The notes: generated by a model not told the origin, from the letters alone. 64,000 bases of DNA from Priapulus caudatus (GCF_000485595.1 NW_014577186.1:362397-426396), one strand, 5' to 3'. Shown: positions 37,168-48,650, counted from the stretch's first letter. Numbers and translations: made by a program.

Positions 37168-37597
37168 TATATTATTATAATGATATATATATAGAACTTA
37201 GAAGACTTCTGATATATAGAAGACTTCTATATATACATCATTATAATGGCAACACATCACACTCGCAGAGGCGAGTGCGGGAGCGGCTAGTTCTGCATTA
37301 GTTTTTGTGAAAGCATTTTTATATACAGTGACACAATGTTCAGTGGAAGTGTAATTGACGGGTAGTATTTGTGAATGTGTGTTCATATTATTTTCGGTTT
37401 TTACTGACTGTCCTAAGTGCATGTGTCCTGAATTACCCTATCATTACACCTCTAATGCTTATAAATATAATCACAGGCACTTATCACAGGCAAATTATCA
37501 GCAATAATTGGCGAAAAAGATTAGAGAATTTCAGGAACATTAAGCAAGACTGTTTATTTACCATCATTTTTTAATTGAAACGTTCCAAGTGCCTGTG
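36979..37597. mobile_element. Foldback element around a (TA)n centre
   Basis: The left sequence CACAGGCACTTGG...CAGTAAAAAACTGAAAATA (36979-37019) pairs with the right sequence TATTTTCGGTTTTTACTGAC...AAGTGCATGTG (37389-37425). Inner arms CTTTCACAAAACTAATGCAG (from 37049) and CTGCATTAGTTTTTGTGAAAG (to about 37313) continue the pairing and include an ACTCGC..GCGAGTG stem. The centre is a TA microsatellite (37133-37195). A further CCAAGTGCCTGTG at 37585-37597 matches the left terminus and may be the true right end. Confidence 0.7.
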
Positions 37598-37794
37598 CCG
37601 TGAGGCTGCGTTTATAATACTAGCCAGTGCCGATTTCATGCCTGAGAAACTCAGTCGCCTTTTTACAAAAAATATAACGATCGTTTTTTAGTTTTGCCCA
37701 TATATTATTATCAAATGAAATTGCTTTTACGAGTTGCAGCTGTGTTACTCGGGACCTCGGGTTACTGACTGTGTTGCTAGTAGTAGTAGTGCTC

Positions 37795-38060
37795 ATAGGG
37801 TCTATGTCCACCCAGGGTACTGCCGGAACGAACCCTGGGTACGGTCCGGTATACCGGAACGTACCCTGGTAACTATTTGATATGGTTAGGGTTAGGGTTA
37901 GGGATTAGGGTTCTGTAGTACCAGACTTGTACTACAGAAGTATACCCTAACCCTAACCCTAAACATACCTCATATAAATATATAAACGTAATACTAAACA
38001 ACCTAAAACTACCTCAGGTACATATCTGTAGTATCTGATACGACAACGACCCCATTTGCA
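37795..38060. mobile_element. Hybrid of telomere-repeat elements T1 and T2
   Basis: The left half (37797-37880) is the T1 terminus: GGGTCTATGTCC, then GGTATACCGGAACGTACCC and TATGGTTAGGGTTAGGG. The right half has the T2 sequences CCAGACTTGTACTACAGAAG, CCCTAACCCTAACCCTAAAC, AACAACCTAAAACTACCTC and the T2 terminus ending CAACGACCCCATTTGC. The junction is at the TTAGGG/CCCTAA tract. Neither family's opposite end is present. Confidence 0.75.
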
Positions 38061-38083
38061 GTAGTACTAGTACTAGTAATACT

Positions 38084-38866
38084 AGCTCTAGAACTATAGC
38101 CCTCCACTCCGCCGCAGGGATATAGAACATACTATGGCAATTTTCAGGTAGTAAGCAAAGACAACTTTTTACGGTTAATAACTTTTTCGGTACGCCAAAT
38201 AAAGCACATTCTCTGTCACACAAATGTCTTAAGTTACTGCAAACACTAAAATTAAACTCCAAACTAATGGTTAAATGTTGTACTTGCTATATTACTCGTC
38301 GACGAATATTATTTACAAACTTGTCACCGCCATTTTTCGTTGCGCGGCGCTAGCGTGGTTCCGGCGCCAGTGAGCGGGCACAATGTATTTCCAAGTGGAG
38401 GGGTGGGCAGGTTGCACGCGTTTGCAGGCTGTTGCGGCAGACAGAGGACCGATGGCAAAAACCCGCGTATCGATGGAGAAACAGGAGAATACGCACGTAT
38501 CAATGACAACAGAAACAGAAATAGAAAACGGCGGTGTTGATATAACCGCGTGCAACCTGCCCACCCCTCCACTTGGAAATACATTGTGCCCGCTCACTGG
38601 CGCCGCGCAACAAAAAATGGCGGTACAAGTTTGTAAATAATATTCGTCGACGAGTAATATAGCAAGTACAACATTTAACCGTTAGTTTGCAGTTTAGTTT
38701 TAGTGTTTGCAGTAACTTAAGACATTTGTGCAACAGAGAATGTGCTTTATTTGGCGTACCGAAGAAGTTATTAACCGTAAAAAGTTGTCTTTGCTTACTA
38801 CCTTGAAATTGCCATAGTATGTTCTATAGCCCTGCGGCGGAGCGGAAGGCTATAGTTCTAGAGCTA
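38084..38866. mobile_element. Foldback element, arms of about 330 bp, inside a TAG trinucleotide tract
   Basis: The left arm 38084-38420 (from AGCTCTAGAACTATAGC to GGTTGCACGCG) pairs with 38547-38866 (from CGCGTGCAACC to GCTATAGTTCTAGAGCT). The left arm has about 15 extra bases near 38350. The loop (38421-38546) shows no gene. The arms contain a CCGCCATTTTT segment and a TTTGGCGTACCGAA-type segment. The mirrored frames in the arms are not convincing genes. Confidence 0.8.
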
Positions 38867-39085
38867 TAGTAGTACTAGTACTAGTAGTAGTAGTACTACT
38901 ACTAGTAGTAGTAGTACTAGTAGTAGTACTAGTACTAGTAGTAGTAGTACTACTACTAGTAGTAGCAGGAGTAAGATAATATAGGATATCCTAACACAGG
39001 ATCCTATATTATCTTACTCCTGGTAGTAGTAGTAGTAGTACTACTACTACTACTACTACTAGTACTAGTACTAGTAGTAGTAGTG
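38867..39085. repeat. TAG/CTA trinucleotide tract with a CAGGAGT hairpin inside
   Basis: Runs of TAG and CTA alternate, so the tract is itself palindromic. At 38966-39022 a 57-bp hairpin begins CAGGAGTAAGATAATATAGG and ends with the reverse complement. It is bounded by GTAGTAG on both sides, which cannot be told apart from the microsatellite. Confidence 0.85.
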
Positions 39086-39335
39086 CTCATAGGGTCTATG
39101 TCCCCCAGGGTACTGCCGGAACGTACCCTGGGTACGGTCCGGTATACCGGAACGTACCCTGGTAACTATTTGATATGGTTAGGGTTAGGGAGTAGGCGTA
39201 GGCGACTCCCTAGACTCGTTAGTGGAGTAGGCGAGGTACTGTCCGGCATATTAGATAGTACCAGGGTACGTTCCGGTATACCGGACCGTACCCAGGGTAA
39301 GTTCCGGCAGTAACCCGGGGGACATAGACCCTCTC
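39086..39335. mobile_element. Telomere-repeat element T1, copy 2 (full length)
   Basis: It has inverted repeats of about 74 bp beginning AGGGTCTATGTCCCCCAGGG and containing the palindrome GGTCCGGTATACCGGA. The interior reads TATGGTTAGGGTTAGGG, then GAGTAGGCGTAGGCGACTCC and CTAGACTCGTTAGTGGAG. The right terminus is the reverse complement, with an altered AACCCGGGGGACAT. It is flanked by TAG repeats. Confidence 0.85.
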
Positions 39336-39361
39336 AGCAGTAGTAGTAGGCCTAGTAGTGC

Positions 39362-39608
39362 TGAAAGGGTCTATGTCCCCCCGGGTACTGCCGGAACGTA
39401 CCCTGGGTACGGTCCGGTATACCGGAACGTACTCTGGTACTATCTAATATGCCGAACCGTACCTCGTCTACTCCACTAACGAGTCTAGGGAGTCGCCTAC
39501 GCCTACTCCCTAACCCTAACCCTAACCATATCAAATAGTGACCAGGGTACGTTCCGGTATACCGGACCGTACCCAGGGTACGTCCCCTGGCGGACATAGA
39601 CCCTATGA
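39362..39608. mobile_element. Telomere-repeat element T1, copy 3 (inverted relative to copy 2)
   Basis: It has the same inverted repeats as copy 2, but the interior reads CTCCACTAACGAGTCTAGGG followed by CCCTAACCCTAACCCTAACC, so it is in the opposite orientation. Copies 2 and 3 are only about 25 bp apart, separated by TAGTAGTAGG-like sequence. Confidence 0.85.
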
Positions 39609-39959
39609 GTATGAGCCCTAGTATTAGGATAGCAGTAGTACTAGTAGTAGTTACGCAATGTGGCGACTGGCGAAAGATTTCAATACAATAATCGCCTTAA
39701 TTAATGTTTCCTCTTTCTAAAATGACAAAAGGTTCTACTCATATGGATGGAGAAGTTTCTCACCGAATACGTCGCATGAATTCGGAAGTTATTCACATTA
39801 TATGAAAAATCCACCCGTGTCCAAGCGTTCACCACTATGTTTGACTGCACTAGCGCCACCTCTCGGACAGGTATAACATGATTTAATTATATAAAATTAT
39901 TTTTTTATTTTTTATGTTTTTTATGTAAATTATACTTTGTTGATAGCCCATTTTAATTT

Positions 39960-40180
39960 TTTTAATTTGTGACAAAATATTTCGTATTTCGACCATACAG
40001 TACACATAAGCATGCATGCAATGCTACAGTCTTCACGTGTGCACGTACACGTGCGTGCGTGCGTCCGTGCGTGCGTGTGCACGTACACGTGCGTGTGTGC
40101 GTGCGAGTGCACGTGTACGTTCATGTGTGCGTGCGTGTGCACGTACACCTGCGTGCGTGGCAAAAAGGTGATGAGCGGGG
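39960..40180. repeat. GCGT/ACGT-rich low-complexity tract
   Basis: Imperfect GTGCGTGC and ACGTACACGTGC repeats. A related (GCAC)n tract is at 40555-40630. Frames here on both strands are low-complexity. Confidence 0.8.
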
Positions 40181-40837
40181 TGTGCCAGATATGTAAAAGA
40201 ACAATTTTCTGGGCAAAAAGACTAGGCAAAAAGATGGCTAGGAAAAAATTTAGCGGGAAAGAGATGGCAAGGAAAACGAAAAATGGGGAGAAATAATGCG
40301 TACCCCCCTCCCTCCGGGTCATGACTCCACCACGCCCCGTAAATGACGACACCTGATGGAAGTATCGGGCGACTATACCCTTAAAATAAACGTGGACGGC
40401 AAAGGGGCTGGGCGGCTGTGGCAATATAGCCGACCTAGCTAGTTTGGCAACGAATATGGCTGGTCCTGCATGGTATGCGCTACCTGGTAGACGCCAATAC
40501 TCGCACCAACCAACTACCCACAACAAACTTTTTACTAGCCACGTTTTATTTACGTACACACGGGCACGCACACGTACGTGCGCACGCAGGCACGCTTACT
40601 CGAGTGCACGCACGCACGCACGCACACAACTTATTCAACTTATTTTACGAATGTTTTCCAAACGTAAAAAAAGGGACACATTTACGTTGAATAAACGTTA
40701 TCGAATAACTTTATCCGAAGCATACAAAGCGGTTACAATAACGTTTTCGTGTTAGCTGGGTTTCGAGGTTGTCAATAAATAGATTGGATAACGCTAGGAC
40801 TTACAGACACATTCATCGGATACATTCATAATTATGC

Positions 40838-41217
40838 TAGGGGCACACGAGCGTATTTTATCGCCTGATCGCGGCGATTAAAATCGCCAGCGAATTTAAT
40901 CGCCCGATCACGAAGGGGCACACGTAGCGAATTTAATCGCCCGATTTTAACATCACATGATATCAACAACATGTCCGATTGGTTTAGAAAAATCGATCGG
41001 GCGACAAAATCCGCCGGACACGGGCACACGAGCGAATTTGCCAGCGTAAATAATCGCCGGCGTAAATAATCGCCCGAAAATATCTAACATTTTGGATACG
41101 GGCGATTCGTGCGGGCGATTAAAATCGGCGTCGACGTGTACGGGCACACCGGCGAATTTTTCGAGCGATTTTAAAATTCGCGGCGATCGGGCGATAAAAA
41201 TCGCTCGTGTGCCCCTA
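40838..41217. mobile_element. Inverted-repeat element with multiple internal GGGCACACGAGCG motifs
   Basis: The ends are TAGGGGCACACGAGCG and CGCTCGTGTGCCCCTA. Near-copies of the terminal motif recur inside at about 40915, 41019 and 41140, each followed by GCGAATTT. ATCGCCCGAT/ATCGGGCGAT motifs occur many times on both strands. It is non-coding. A possible relative with CACGGGAGCGATTTT ends is at 58804-58905. Confidence 0.75.
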
Positions 41218-41219
41218 CC

Positions 41220-42490
41220 TTAACACATCGGAGCAATTAGTCCGTATGATCATGGGCACCAACGTTCTTCATCAAGTTCACGTTCAAAACACAGTGGAAA
41301 CACAATTGTTTACATCGAAGGTAACTGCCGACAAGCCATGGTGCACCAGTTTACCGATACCGAGGAACAAAATCACATAAATGCAAATTCGTAGTCTATA
41401 TTGTGTTAGATTATTGTTGATTGATTGTTTCTCTTATATTTGTGCAAAGGTACAGGTTTGGTAGTCATAATACCACAATGTATCGCACTTTTCTAAATTG
41501 AAACATGTTGCTGGCTTAGTCGATTGTTTGTCAACATAATTGTGCCAGCCACTCTCTTGTCTTGGTCAGTGGGCCCCGCGATCCTCTATATGACATATCA
41601 GACCACTAGGTGGTGGGGTGTATACTCCCCGCAATAATTTCTCAAATAAATGGTGTGAAATAACGCCCGCACTTCAGGCACAAATTAACTATTGCAAGAC
41701 ATTTTATTTTATGTATTCTTCTACAAATGCAATAATAATAAAAAATGTTATAAGAGATCGATAACTACTTTTAAATATCCATACAAGACTCTTTGCTACA
41801 GGTATGGGGACATGGCCCCAATATAATTTTGGAGAGAATAGTGTGAAATAGTACAGTTATCCCGCATTCTAGTACGAATAATATTATTAAAAAAACATGC
41901 CAGTTTTAAAACTGCTTTGATCCTTTCGTATGTGCACACCAAACTGGAGTAGGCTATTACAGAGGTGATAGAAACGCATGCAACCCACACGTTATTTGCA
42001 TGGAGCCCGTAGGCCTACCAGGCTGATGATTTATTTGTTCGTATGAAAGAAATGCGTGCAATATAATTATTGTTTCATGTGCATAATTTTCAAGACAGTA
42101 TATTGAACTGATTTGTTTCTGAATCCAATGACCATCTTTGCTCACTCTGCACTCCAGGACCAATGCCACTTAATATATATATATATCTAATATTAACTTC
42201 CTGTGTTCAACTAGCAGAGCAAACATTCTCGTAACGATTTTCCGAGATTAAGAAAATCCTTTTGTTGCAATGTAAATATTTGGCGAACCGCTAAAATCCC
42301 TTTCACGACCCGTAGTAGTCCGTAGAGGGAAAACGGGCTTAGACTAACTTGCAACTGTCGGCAGCAGCCGCTTTCTTATAACATTCAGAGTCTAATGGCT
42401 TGCAAAATACCACGTGAACTTTTACCGTGTTAATTGATTCAACAGATGTCATATGTACAAATGCGAATGAAAATGACTTGAAATCGATCG

Positions 42491-42547
<57 letters not shown>

Positions 42548-44039
42548 TAGTATCCTCAAATTGTGGCGCCACGGGTTATATCAGGTGCCGTTCAAAGTAT
42601 AGCCAATCTCTTAAACACAACGATCAGAAAATATACACAAACGAATGCAGACATACATATAAACACACGTGTACCATACACACAGCGAGCGAACGAGAGG
42701 AGATAGACACAAACGCCATTCAACTCGTATTCACATGCTGTGACCTGCATGGCTGTGACCACCCTCAGTGCCCTTTGGCTAAAAAGCGGACTACCTGGCT
42801 TTACCCAAGCCAGGTCACACCTCATGGCTAGCTATAGCCCGTTGCTTCGATGCCAAATTTGGATACTGCAACGTACTACAACAGAAACAGAAACACATAG
42901 GACCATACACCTGAGCGCACATGCAAGCGCGCACGCACAGACTCACGCACGTACTCACCCCCGCACACACGCGCACATACATAGCACGTGTAGGCCCTAC
43001 TCGCTTGCATACGCACACAAGCACACACAAGCGCGCACGCAAACGCAATATAATACATGAGAATTAAACTTCCAGACAGAGATCTTTCTGCGCTAACTTA
43101 CGAAATGTACTATGAAACAAAGCAGTACTTACTCATCTGTCGGTGATTGGTGGTGAGATCGGTTCAGCAATAAACGATTGTTTTGTATTTCTTTACAGTC
43201 TTCAAAGCAATAGATAACATACAACTTTAATTATAGTATGATAAATATAAAACATATAATAATTATAATATATTTATAATAATTACTATACTCGCATACA
43301 CACACAATCATACATACAAGCATCCGATCTTCATGTGAAACTCAACCCTGCATGTAATCAATAAACCATAATAACACCGCAACTCATATCGCCGTCAATC
43401 TAGGAATATGTTCATTGAATTTCATGGTAAGGTTATGGTAAATAAAAAACCACGACTCATATACCCAAATTTATCTCATGAAATAAAGAAGAATCATATC
43501 GCCGGTAGTTAACGTTCGGAGGGTGACATAGTATTAAATCACTCCTGCATACAATTTCCTGTTTATCGTGTTTTCAGCGCTCAACCATGCTGAGCTTCGT
43601 AATGACCTTGGGCCGCGTGCAATGTCTCGGTTTGCTCGCTTGGGGTATTGTCTCACGTACGTTTTGTGCGATATGTTTGTCAAACGGTACGTTTTGTGCG
43701 ATATACGTCAACTTTAAATTATAGATGAGTCAATTCTAATCCTACAACCACCCTTGGTCTTCCGGTGGCATGTGACACCCTGATGGGGATTCCCCACGTT
43801 ACTTTCGCGGCAGTGGCACATGCAGCCCGGCAATGTGATACAATAATGTAATAATAAAAAACCATAATCAGCATGTTGATGGTGGCCAATACAGAGTAGA
43901 AGATAAGATAAGATAAGAGTTTATTTTATTACTTTCAATATCAGCAGATACAATATTTTTTTAACAAAATATAAATAACGTGCAGTGAAGGGGTGGCGAA
44001 AAGACCATACGGTCATCTAGTCAGCCAACCCTTAAGCAT
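41220..44039. other. Intergenic sequence, no gene seen
   Basis: AT-rich sequence containing a (TA)n microsatellite at about 42490-42550, a CA/GCAC-rich tract at 42900-43045 and an (AGATA)n run at 43898-43918. The short open frames are low-complexity or lack any recognisable sequence. Confidence 0.6.
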
Positions 44040-44573
44040 GCAGCACACTTCACCATTTTCGTTGCTCGTACAGGCAATTTTCGTGGTCGGCAATTTTTGT
44101 CGCCTTTGCCGCGTCACAGCACACGTTACCACTGAGCTGTTGACGGCAATTTTTGTTGCCAGATGTTGTAGCTTTAATCCCATTCATATACAGTTATCAT
44201 ATAAAGGAAATATATAAATTTTATCAACATTTCTGTTACTTAAGCCTAGGGGCCCTATATTTGTATATTTGTATTTTTGCATGTTTGTATATTTGTATAT
44301 TTGTAATATATAAATTTTATCAACATATCTGTTACTTAGGCCTAGCTGGGCCCTATATTTGTATATTTGTATTTTTGTATGTTTGTATATTTGTATATAT
44401 GTATGTTTGTATTTGGCCCATTTTGAAATAATGTGACGGCAGCGCTAATTTTGATTGGTCTGCGAGTGATTTTGTTGCCGATTGCCGTGGTGGCTTGGCG
44501 CGGCAACGGCCACAAAAATTGCCGACCACGAAAATTGCCTGTACGAGCAACGAAAATGGTGATGTGTGCTGCT
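44040..44573. mobile_element. Inverted-repeat element with internal tandem duplication
   Basis: Terminal inverted repeats of about 65 bp start GCAGCACACTTCACCATTTT, then GTTGCTCGTACAGGCAATTT; the right end is the reverse complement. Between them, a segment of about 93 bp (ATATAAATTTTATCAACAT ... TATATTTGTATATTTGTA) is present twice in tandem (about 44212-44304 and 44305-44405). It is non-coding. Confidence 0.8.
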
Positions 44574-45325
44574 AGCTTTAGAGAAATTAATTAAGTATAA
44601 AGGCATCTGTCGTAAGAATAAGATGTATGGTGAGAAATATTTGAACAAAATGTTTGTATGATAACAATAAAACAAAAACAAAATTGAACATAATTGGAAA
44701 TAGAACAAGCAGCAGACATGTTATGTACAAAATATGTTGGACACATATAAATAAAATATATGTAGTAATCAGTACACTACAGTACAGTAATCGAATATTT
44801 ACATGCTAATAAAGAATAACTTAAGCGGCATATATTACAATTTATGTCAATGTCATGATTAAATTTATGAAAAACTAATCAAAATAAATAACAAAACAAA
44901 CAAAACGGTTTTTCAAACTGAACATACATAGGTGAGAAAAGAAATATAGCATATAAAGAAAAATACTTATCAAGAATAATTATGTGTAAAGCAGTCACAT
45001 AAGATAGGAAAATAATGAATTGTAAGCATATATATAACACCTTTACATAAGTAATATTTTGTAGCCATGCAGCAATTTAGTAATGTGGTAAACAGGTAAT
45101 GCGGCAGAGTAATGAAAGGAGGTAGAATGAAAAGTATAGGTATTTATATAATAATGTCAAAATATAAAAATCTCCACGCAACATACAATATAATCATCAA
45201 TTCTAAATCCTACAATACAGTAAGTGGTCAAATTGGGACTTGGAATTACAGTAAGTGTAACAAACTCAAGAATTCCTATCTACAGAACATGGGCGCTATT
45301 TCTGGATTCAGGTGCCTACATTATA

Positions 45326-45584
45326 CACTGGCGCCCACAGGTCTTAAGAAAGTAGAAACACAGAAGGATAAAATCCTCAGTGATAATAAAAAGCAAGCGC
45401 CGTAGGCGCGCTGCATGCTAGGGGGGTCTGGGAGCATGCCCCCCCCCCTGAAAATTTTCGAATGGTAGACGTCTGGAGATGCAATTTGGTGAGTCTTGCG
45501 AGAGAGATTTAGGAACAACATTTTTTAACCCAAAATTTACTGGAAGCACTGTGCTTACAGTGCTTCTATCTGCGGGCGCCACTG
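45326..45584. mobile_element. hAT-type MITE
   Basis: The ends are CACTGGCGCCCACAG and CTGCGGGCGCCACTG. The interior has CTAGGGGGGTCTGGGAGCAT followed by GCCCCCCCCCCTGAAAATTT, a G-rich/C-rich pair that I have seen in invertebrate MITEs. It is 259 bp and non-coding. Confidence 0.7.
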
Positions 45585-45922
45585 CTTACATAGACTGACT
45601 AGTGAGCGGCTTCTGTGATCGTATCGCCGCAGTATAAATAAAGTATAAAATTAATACAAATGTAAAAATCGAATCAATCTTTTAAAGTCCCATGAGCACT
45701 AGTGCAGATTATATATATATAACAATTATGCACCTAATGTGGCCCCTCTCTCTATACCTTGATTGTTTCCATACAGAATCCATCCATCCATGTAGAAATT
45801 TGCACGAACCCCACACGTTCACGTCCTTATGGTGTGTTGCTTGGTCCATATCAAATGTATATTGTAAGCAGGTGAAACCCTACACGCCAGGGAAAGTTAT
45901 GGCAATGCGAGAACGCAACCGG

Positions 45923-46480
45923 TGTCAGGAGAATGTATGAAACAGGGACGAGAGAGTCAGCGGCGGGACGGAGGTCAAAGCGAGCCGTGACTCGAGATGT
46001 CGCCGTCTAGCTGGAAGCCCGGTCATGAATCCCCGAATCCTTGCGCATTGTGACAGCCTAGACACTGACCAGATGATCTATGACATCAGGGCCAGAATCG
46101 GACCATGGACCGCGCACCCCCACCATATTCGGTATTGTAAGATAGCAGTGGGAATCCGCACTCTGCCGTGTACGGGAGGGCCGGTTGGTCAGAGTTGGGA
46201 GCTAAATGGGATCTGTAACGTAAGGGAAGAAACGCGATCGCGGACCGGGGCGCGCCGTATAAATAGCGGAAGCCACCGTTCTCGGGACAGGCTCTTGTGC
46301 CAGCCACCCGCTGAGGAAGGTGTAGTGTGTAGTAACCGCTCTTGCTTTCGGTAGTGCACGGAGACTTCATGTATTGTATTAGAGATTTAGTAAAACACCA
46401 GTGAACGTTGCTTCTTTTCTTGTCTCGTCTCTATCAGTCTACTACAGAACTTCTACTAAGGTAGTGCGAATCACACGCCT
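45923..46480. mobile_element. Possible solo LTR
   Basis: It begins TGTCAGGAGAATGTATGAAA. It contains a TATAAATAG box at 46258-46266 in GC-rich surroundings, then a TTAGTAAAAC stretch and a T-rich segment TTGCTTCTTTTCTTGTCTCG. It may end near CGAATCACA. Length and order (promoter, then poly(A)-like region) fit an LTR, but I cannot find a matching target duplication or any gag/pol sequence beside it. Confidence 0.35.
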
Positions 46481-46588
46481 ACAATATGTTTAAACTACAT
46501 GAAGGCAATGTCACACAAACACCATGCGTTATGCCCGCACACCTTGCCGTCTTTACGTGTTCGCTGTATAGGGCCTATACATACCAAT

Positions 46589-46628
46589 CGGGAGTAGATA
46601 ATAGGGAATTCCCTATTATCTACTCCTG
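46589..46628. mobile_element. 40-bp palindromic hAT-like element with 8-bp target duplication
   Basis: The sequence is CGGGAGTAGATAATAGGGAA joined directly to its reverse complement, which ends CTACTCCTG; only one terminal base pair mismatches. ATACCAAT flanks it on both sides (46581-46588 and 46629-46636). It equals the two 20-bp ends of the foldback element at 35581-36319 fused with nothing between. Confidence 0.85.
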
Positions 46629-46639
46629 ATACCAATGTA

Positions 46640-47451
46640 TCCACGTGTAACACTACACGTTATGTATATAGTTCTCGCTATCGCTTCATGTAGTCGATAC
46701 TAAATAGTATATATCTATATCTATTATGAGCTCTTGATATATATGTATGTATGTCTCATGCGTATGTGTCCGACGTTATACGTGGTCCTCGTTGTCTTTG
46801 TTTGCTTCAACCCAATAATAGCGGTATGGCGGCCGATGCCGCGACGTGCGGGGTCTCACGGTGTTACGAACACGGCGATATCGCGAGAATGAAGCCCGTT
46901 GTAATAGAAATATCCGTATATGTTACGCACGCTGTACATTACTTCATAATGGCAGTAAACTCCAGATCACCTGGCACTTTCGGGGAGTACCGTTAGAGAA
47001 AGAATCCTGCCAATTCTATTAGGTGTATATCAAGCGCACACTATCATATTACGTTAATAAATGTCTGAGTAACTGTTTATGGTGTTTGGAAATTGTTATT
47101 GTGACGTGTGAAAATTATATTTGTGATTGAAACTTGTACAAATCTGTTATAACAATAAATCTGTTATACAAAACTAAAAACACATTCTACAAATTCTAAT
47201 AATCTATCATCTGATAATAATTATCAGCTGATAATTATGCATTACAGTTGTAAATGTAAAATTAAATCGTTTTAACTTTAATATTAATTCTAACAAAAAT
47301 CTCATCTAATTTTTATTAAGACTTAATACGGATATTAATATGCATTTAAAATAGATTAAAACTACGAAGACACACACGCGAGCACACACACGCGAGCACA
47401 CACGCGCACACGCACACGCGCAGAAACGCACGCATGCACGCACGCACGCAC

Positions 47452-47497
<46 letters not shown>

Positions 47498-48650
47498 CAC
47501 GCACATTGGCCTGCGACTCTTCTACGTCTTTTGCTTTGGATAGAAAAAGACCTGTCACAACAAAATCTATTTGGGGATAAACAAAATATCCGTAGAAAGC
47601 ATATTGTTACATTTTGACATGTAAAATACATTCTCATGATCACGTACCATACACGCAAATTTTGGATCATATGCATAACTGGAGCCAGTTATAGTTATAG
47701 ACCTATACGCCTACCAAAATGTGTAATGATTTATAATTTCCTTATAAGAAACCCAGAATGCTGTATGTTTTCTGTATTGTTATGTTAACTGTAGTGACTA
47801 CTCAGCCTATTTTCACATCGTTTCCAGTTTTAGCGTGTTTACTTTGAGGGTGTAGTGAAACGTTATGAGTGCTCGTTCTCTAGCTGCCGATGCGGAGGAC
47901 ATAGTATTTCTCGGGCTGAAAGGATATCCCCTAAGTCTGCTCCCATCTGGCAAGATGATCCCATCCCATCCACCTAACCCATCTAATTTGATCTAAAACA
48001 GTAAAGCCGTATAAAAGAACACAAACCATATAATACAAAATTTCAAGATGGTACTTATTTGTAAACCATAGGAAACGTAATCTACCCTGTCCCTACGGTA
48101 AGAACATGAGTAAAGCATAAACATTTTCATACAAAAAATTGAAAGGGATAGTTGGAGAGCCAGACAGCACTATCCATACCTAAGTCGACCCAAAATGAAA
48201 AATGAAATAAAATCGGCACAAGCATTTGGTTCTATGCGCAAGTGGCTAAACATGAAATCTATATAGATGCATCGAAAATATTTACTTCTAGATTTAGGAA
48301 TATACTAGGAAAATGTACAAATATACTAACTACGTATTATAAAACACCGTGACCCCCTTATTCACGGTCAGAAATTATACAATAAAAAAATGATAAATTT
48401 ATTTACAGATAGCATAGCTCGAAGATTATTCCAGACTTATAACGATCCTGATTGTTAAAGTTTACAAATTCCTGCCAATATCTACTACACACAGGAAAAA
48501 TGCTACAGGTAACGTGATATTTCTTACCACTAGTCTTAGTACAAGATTGAGCTTTTGTATCGACTCTACGCAATTCTCTGAAATTAGGTCACGATATATC
48601 GATATATCGATTTTTTGTTTTATGGTTGATTTCATCACATATAACATTCA
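46640..48650. other. Intergenic sequence, no gene seen
   Basis: AT-rich sequence with a GCAC/CA-rich and (TA)n microsatellite at about 47370-47490. Minus-strand sequence at about 48400-48600 faintly resembles the end of a LINE reverse transcriptase, but I cannot support that. Nothing else is recognised. Confidence 0.5.

Noticed and set aside
37860-39540. A true chromosome end or a chromosome-fusion site
   Set aside because: TTAGGG tracts here are only two to four units long, point in both directions and sit inside repeated transposon-like units with unique sequence on both sides.
39930-40571. 213-codon minus-strand frame
   Set aside because: Crosses a GCGT microsatellite and poly-T sequence; no recognisable domain.
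48400-48600. Possible C-terminal end of a LINE reverse transcriptase on the minus strand
   Set aside because: Only a vague resemblance in one frame; no catalytic motif found.
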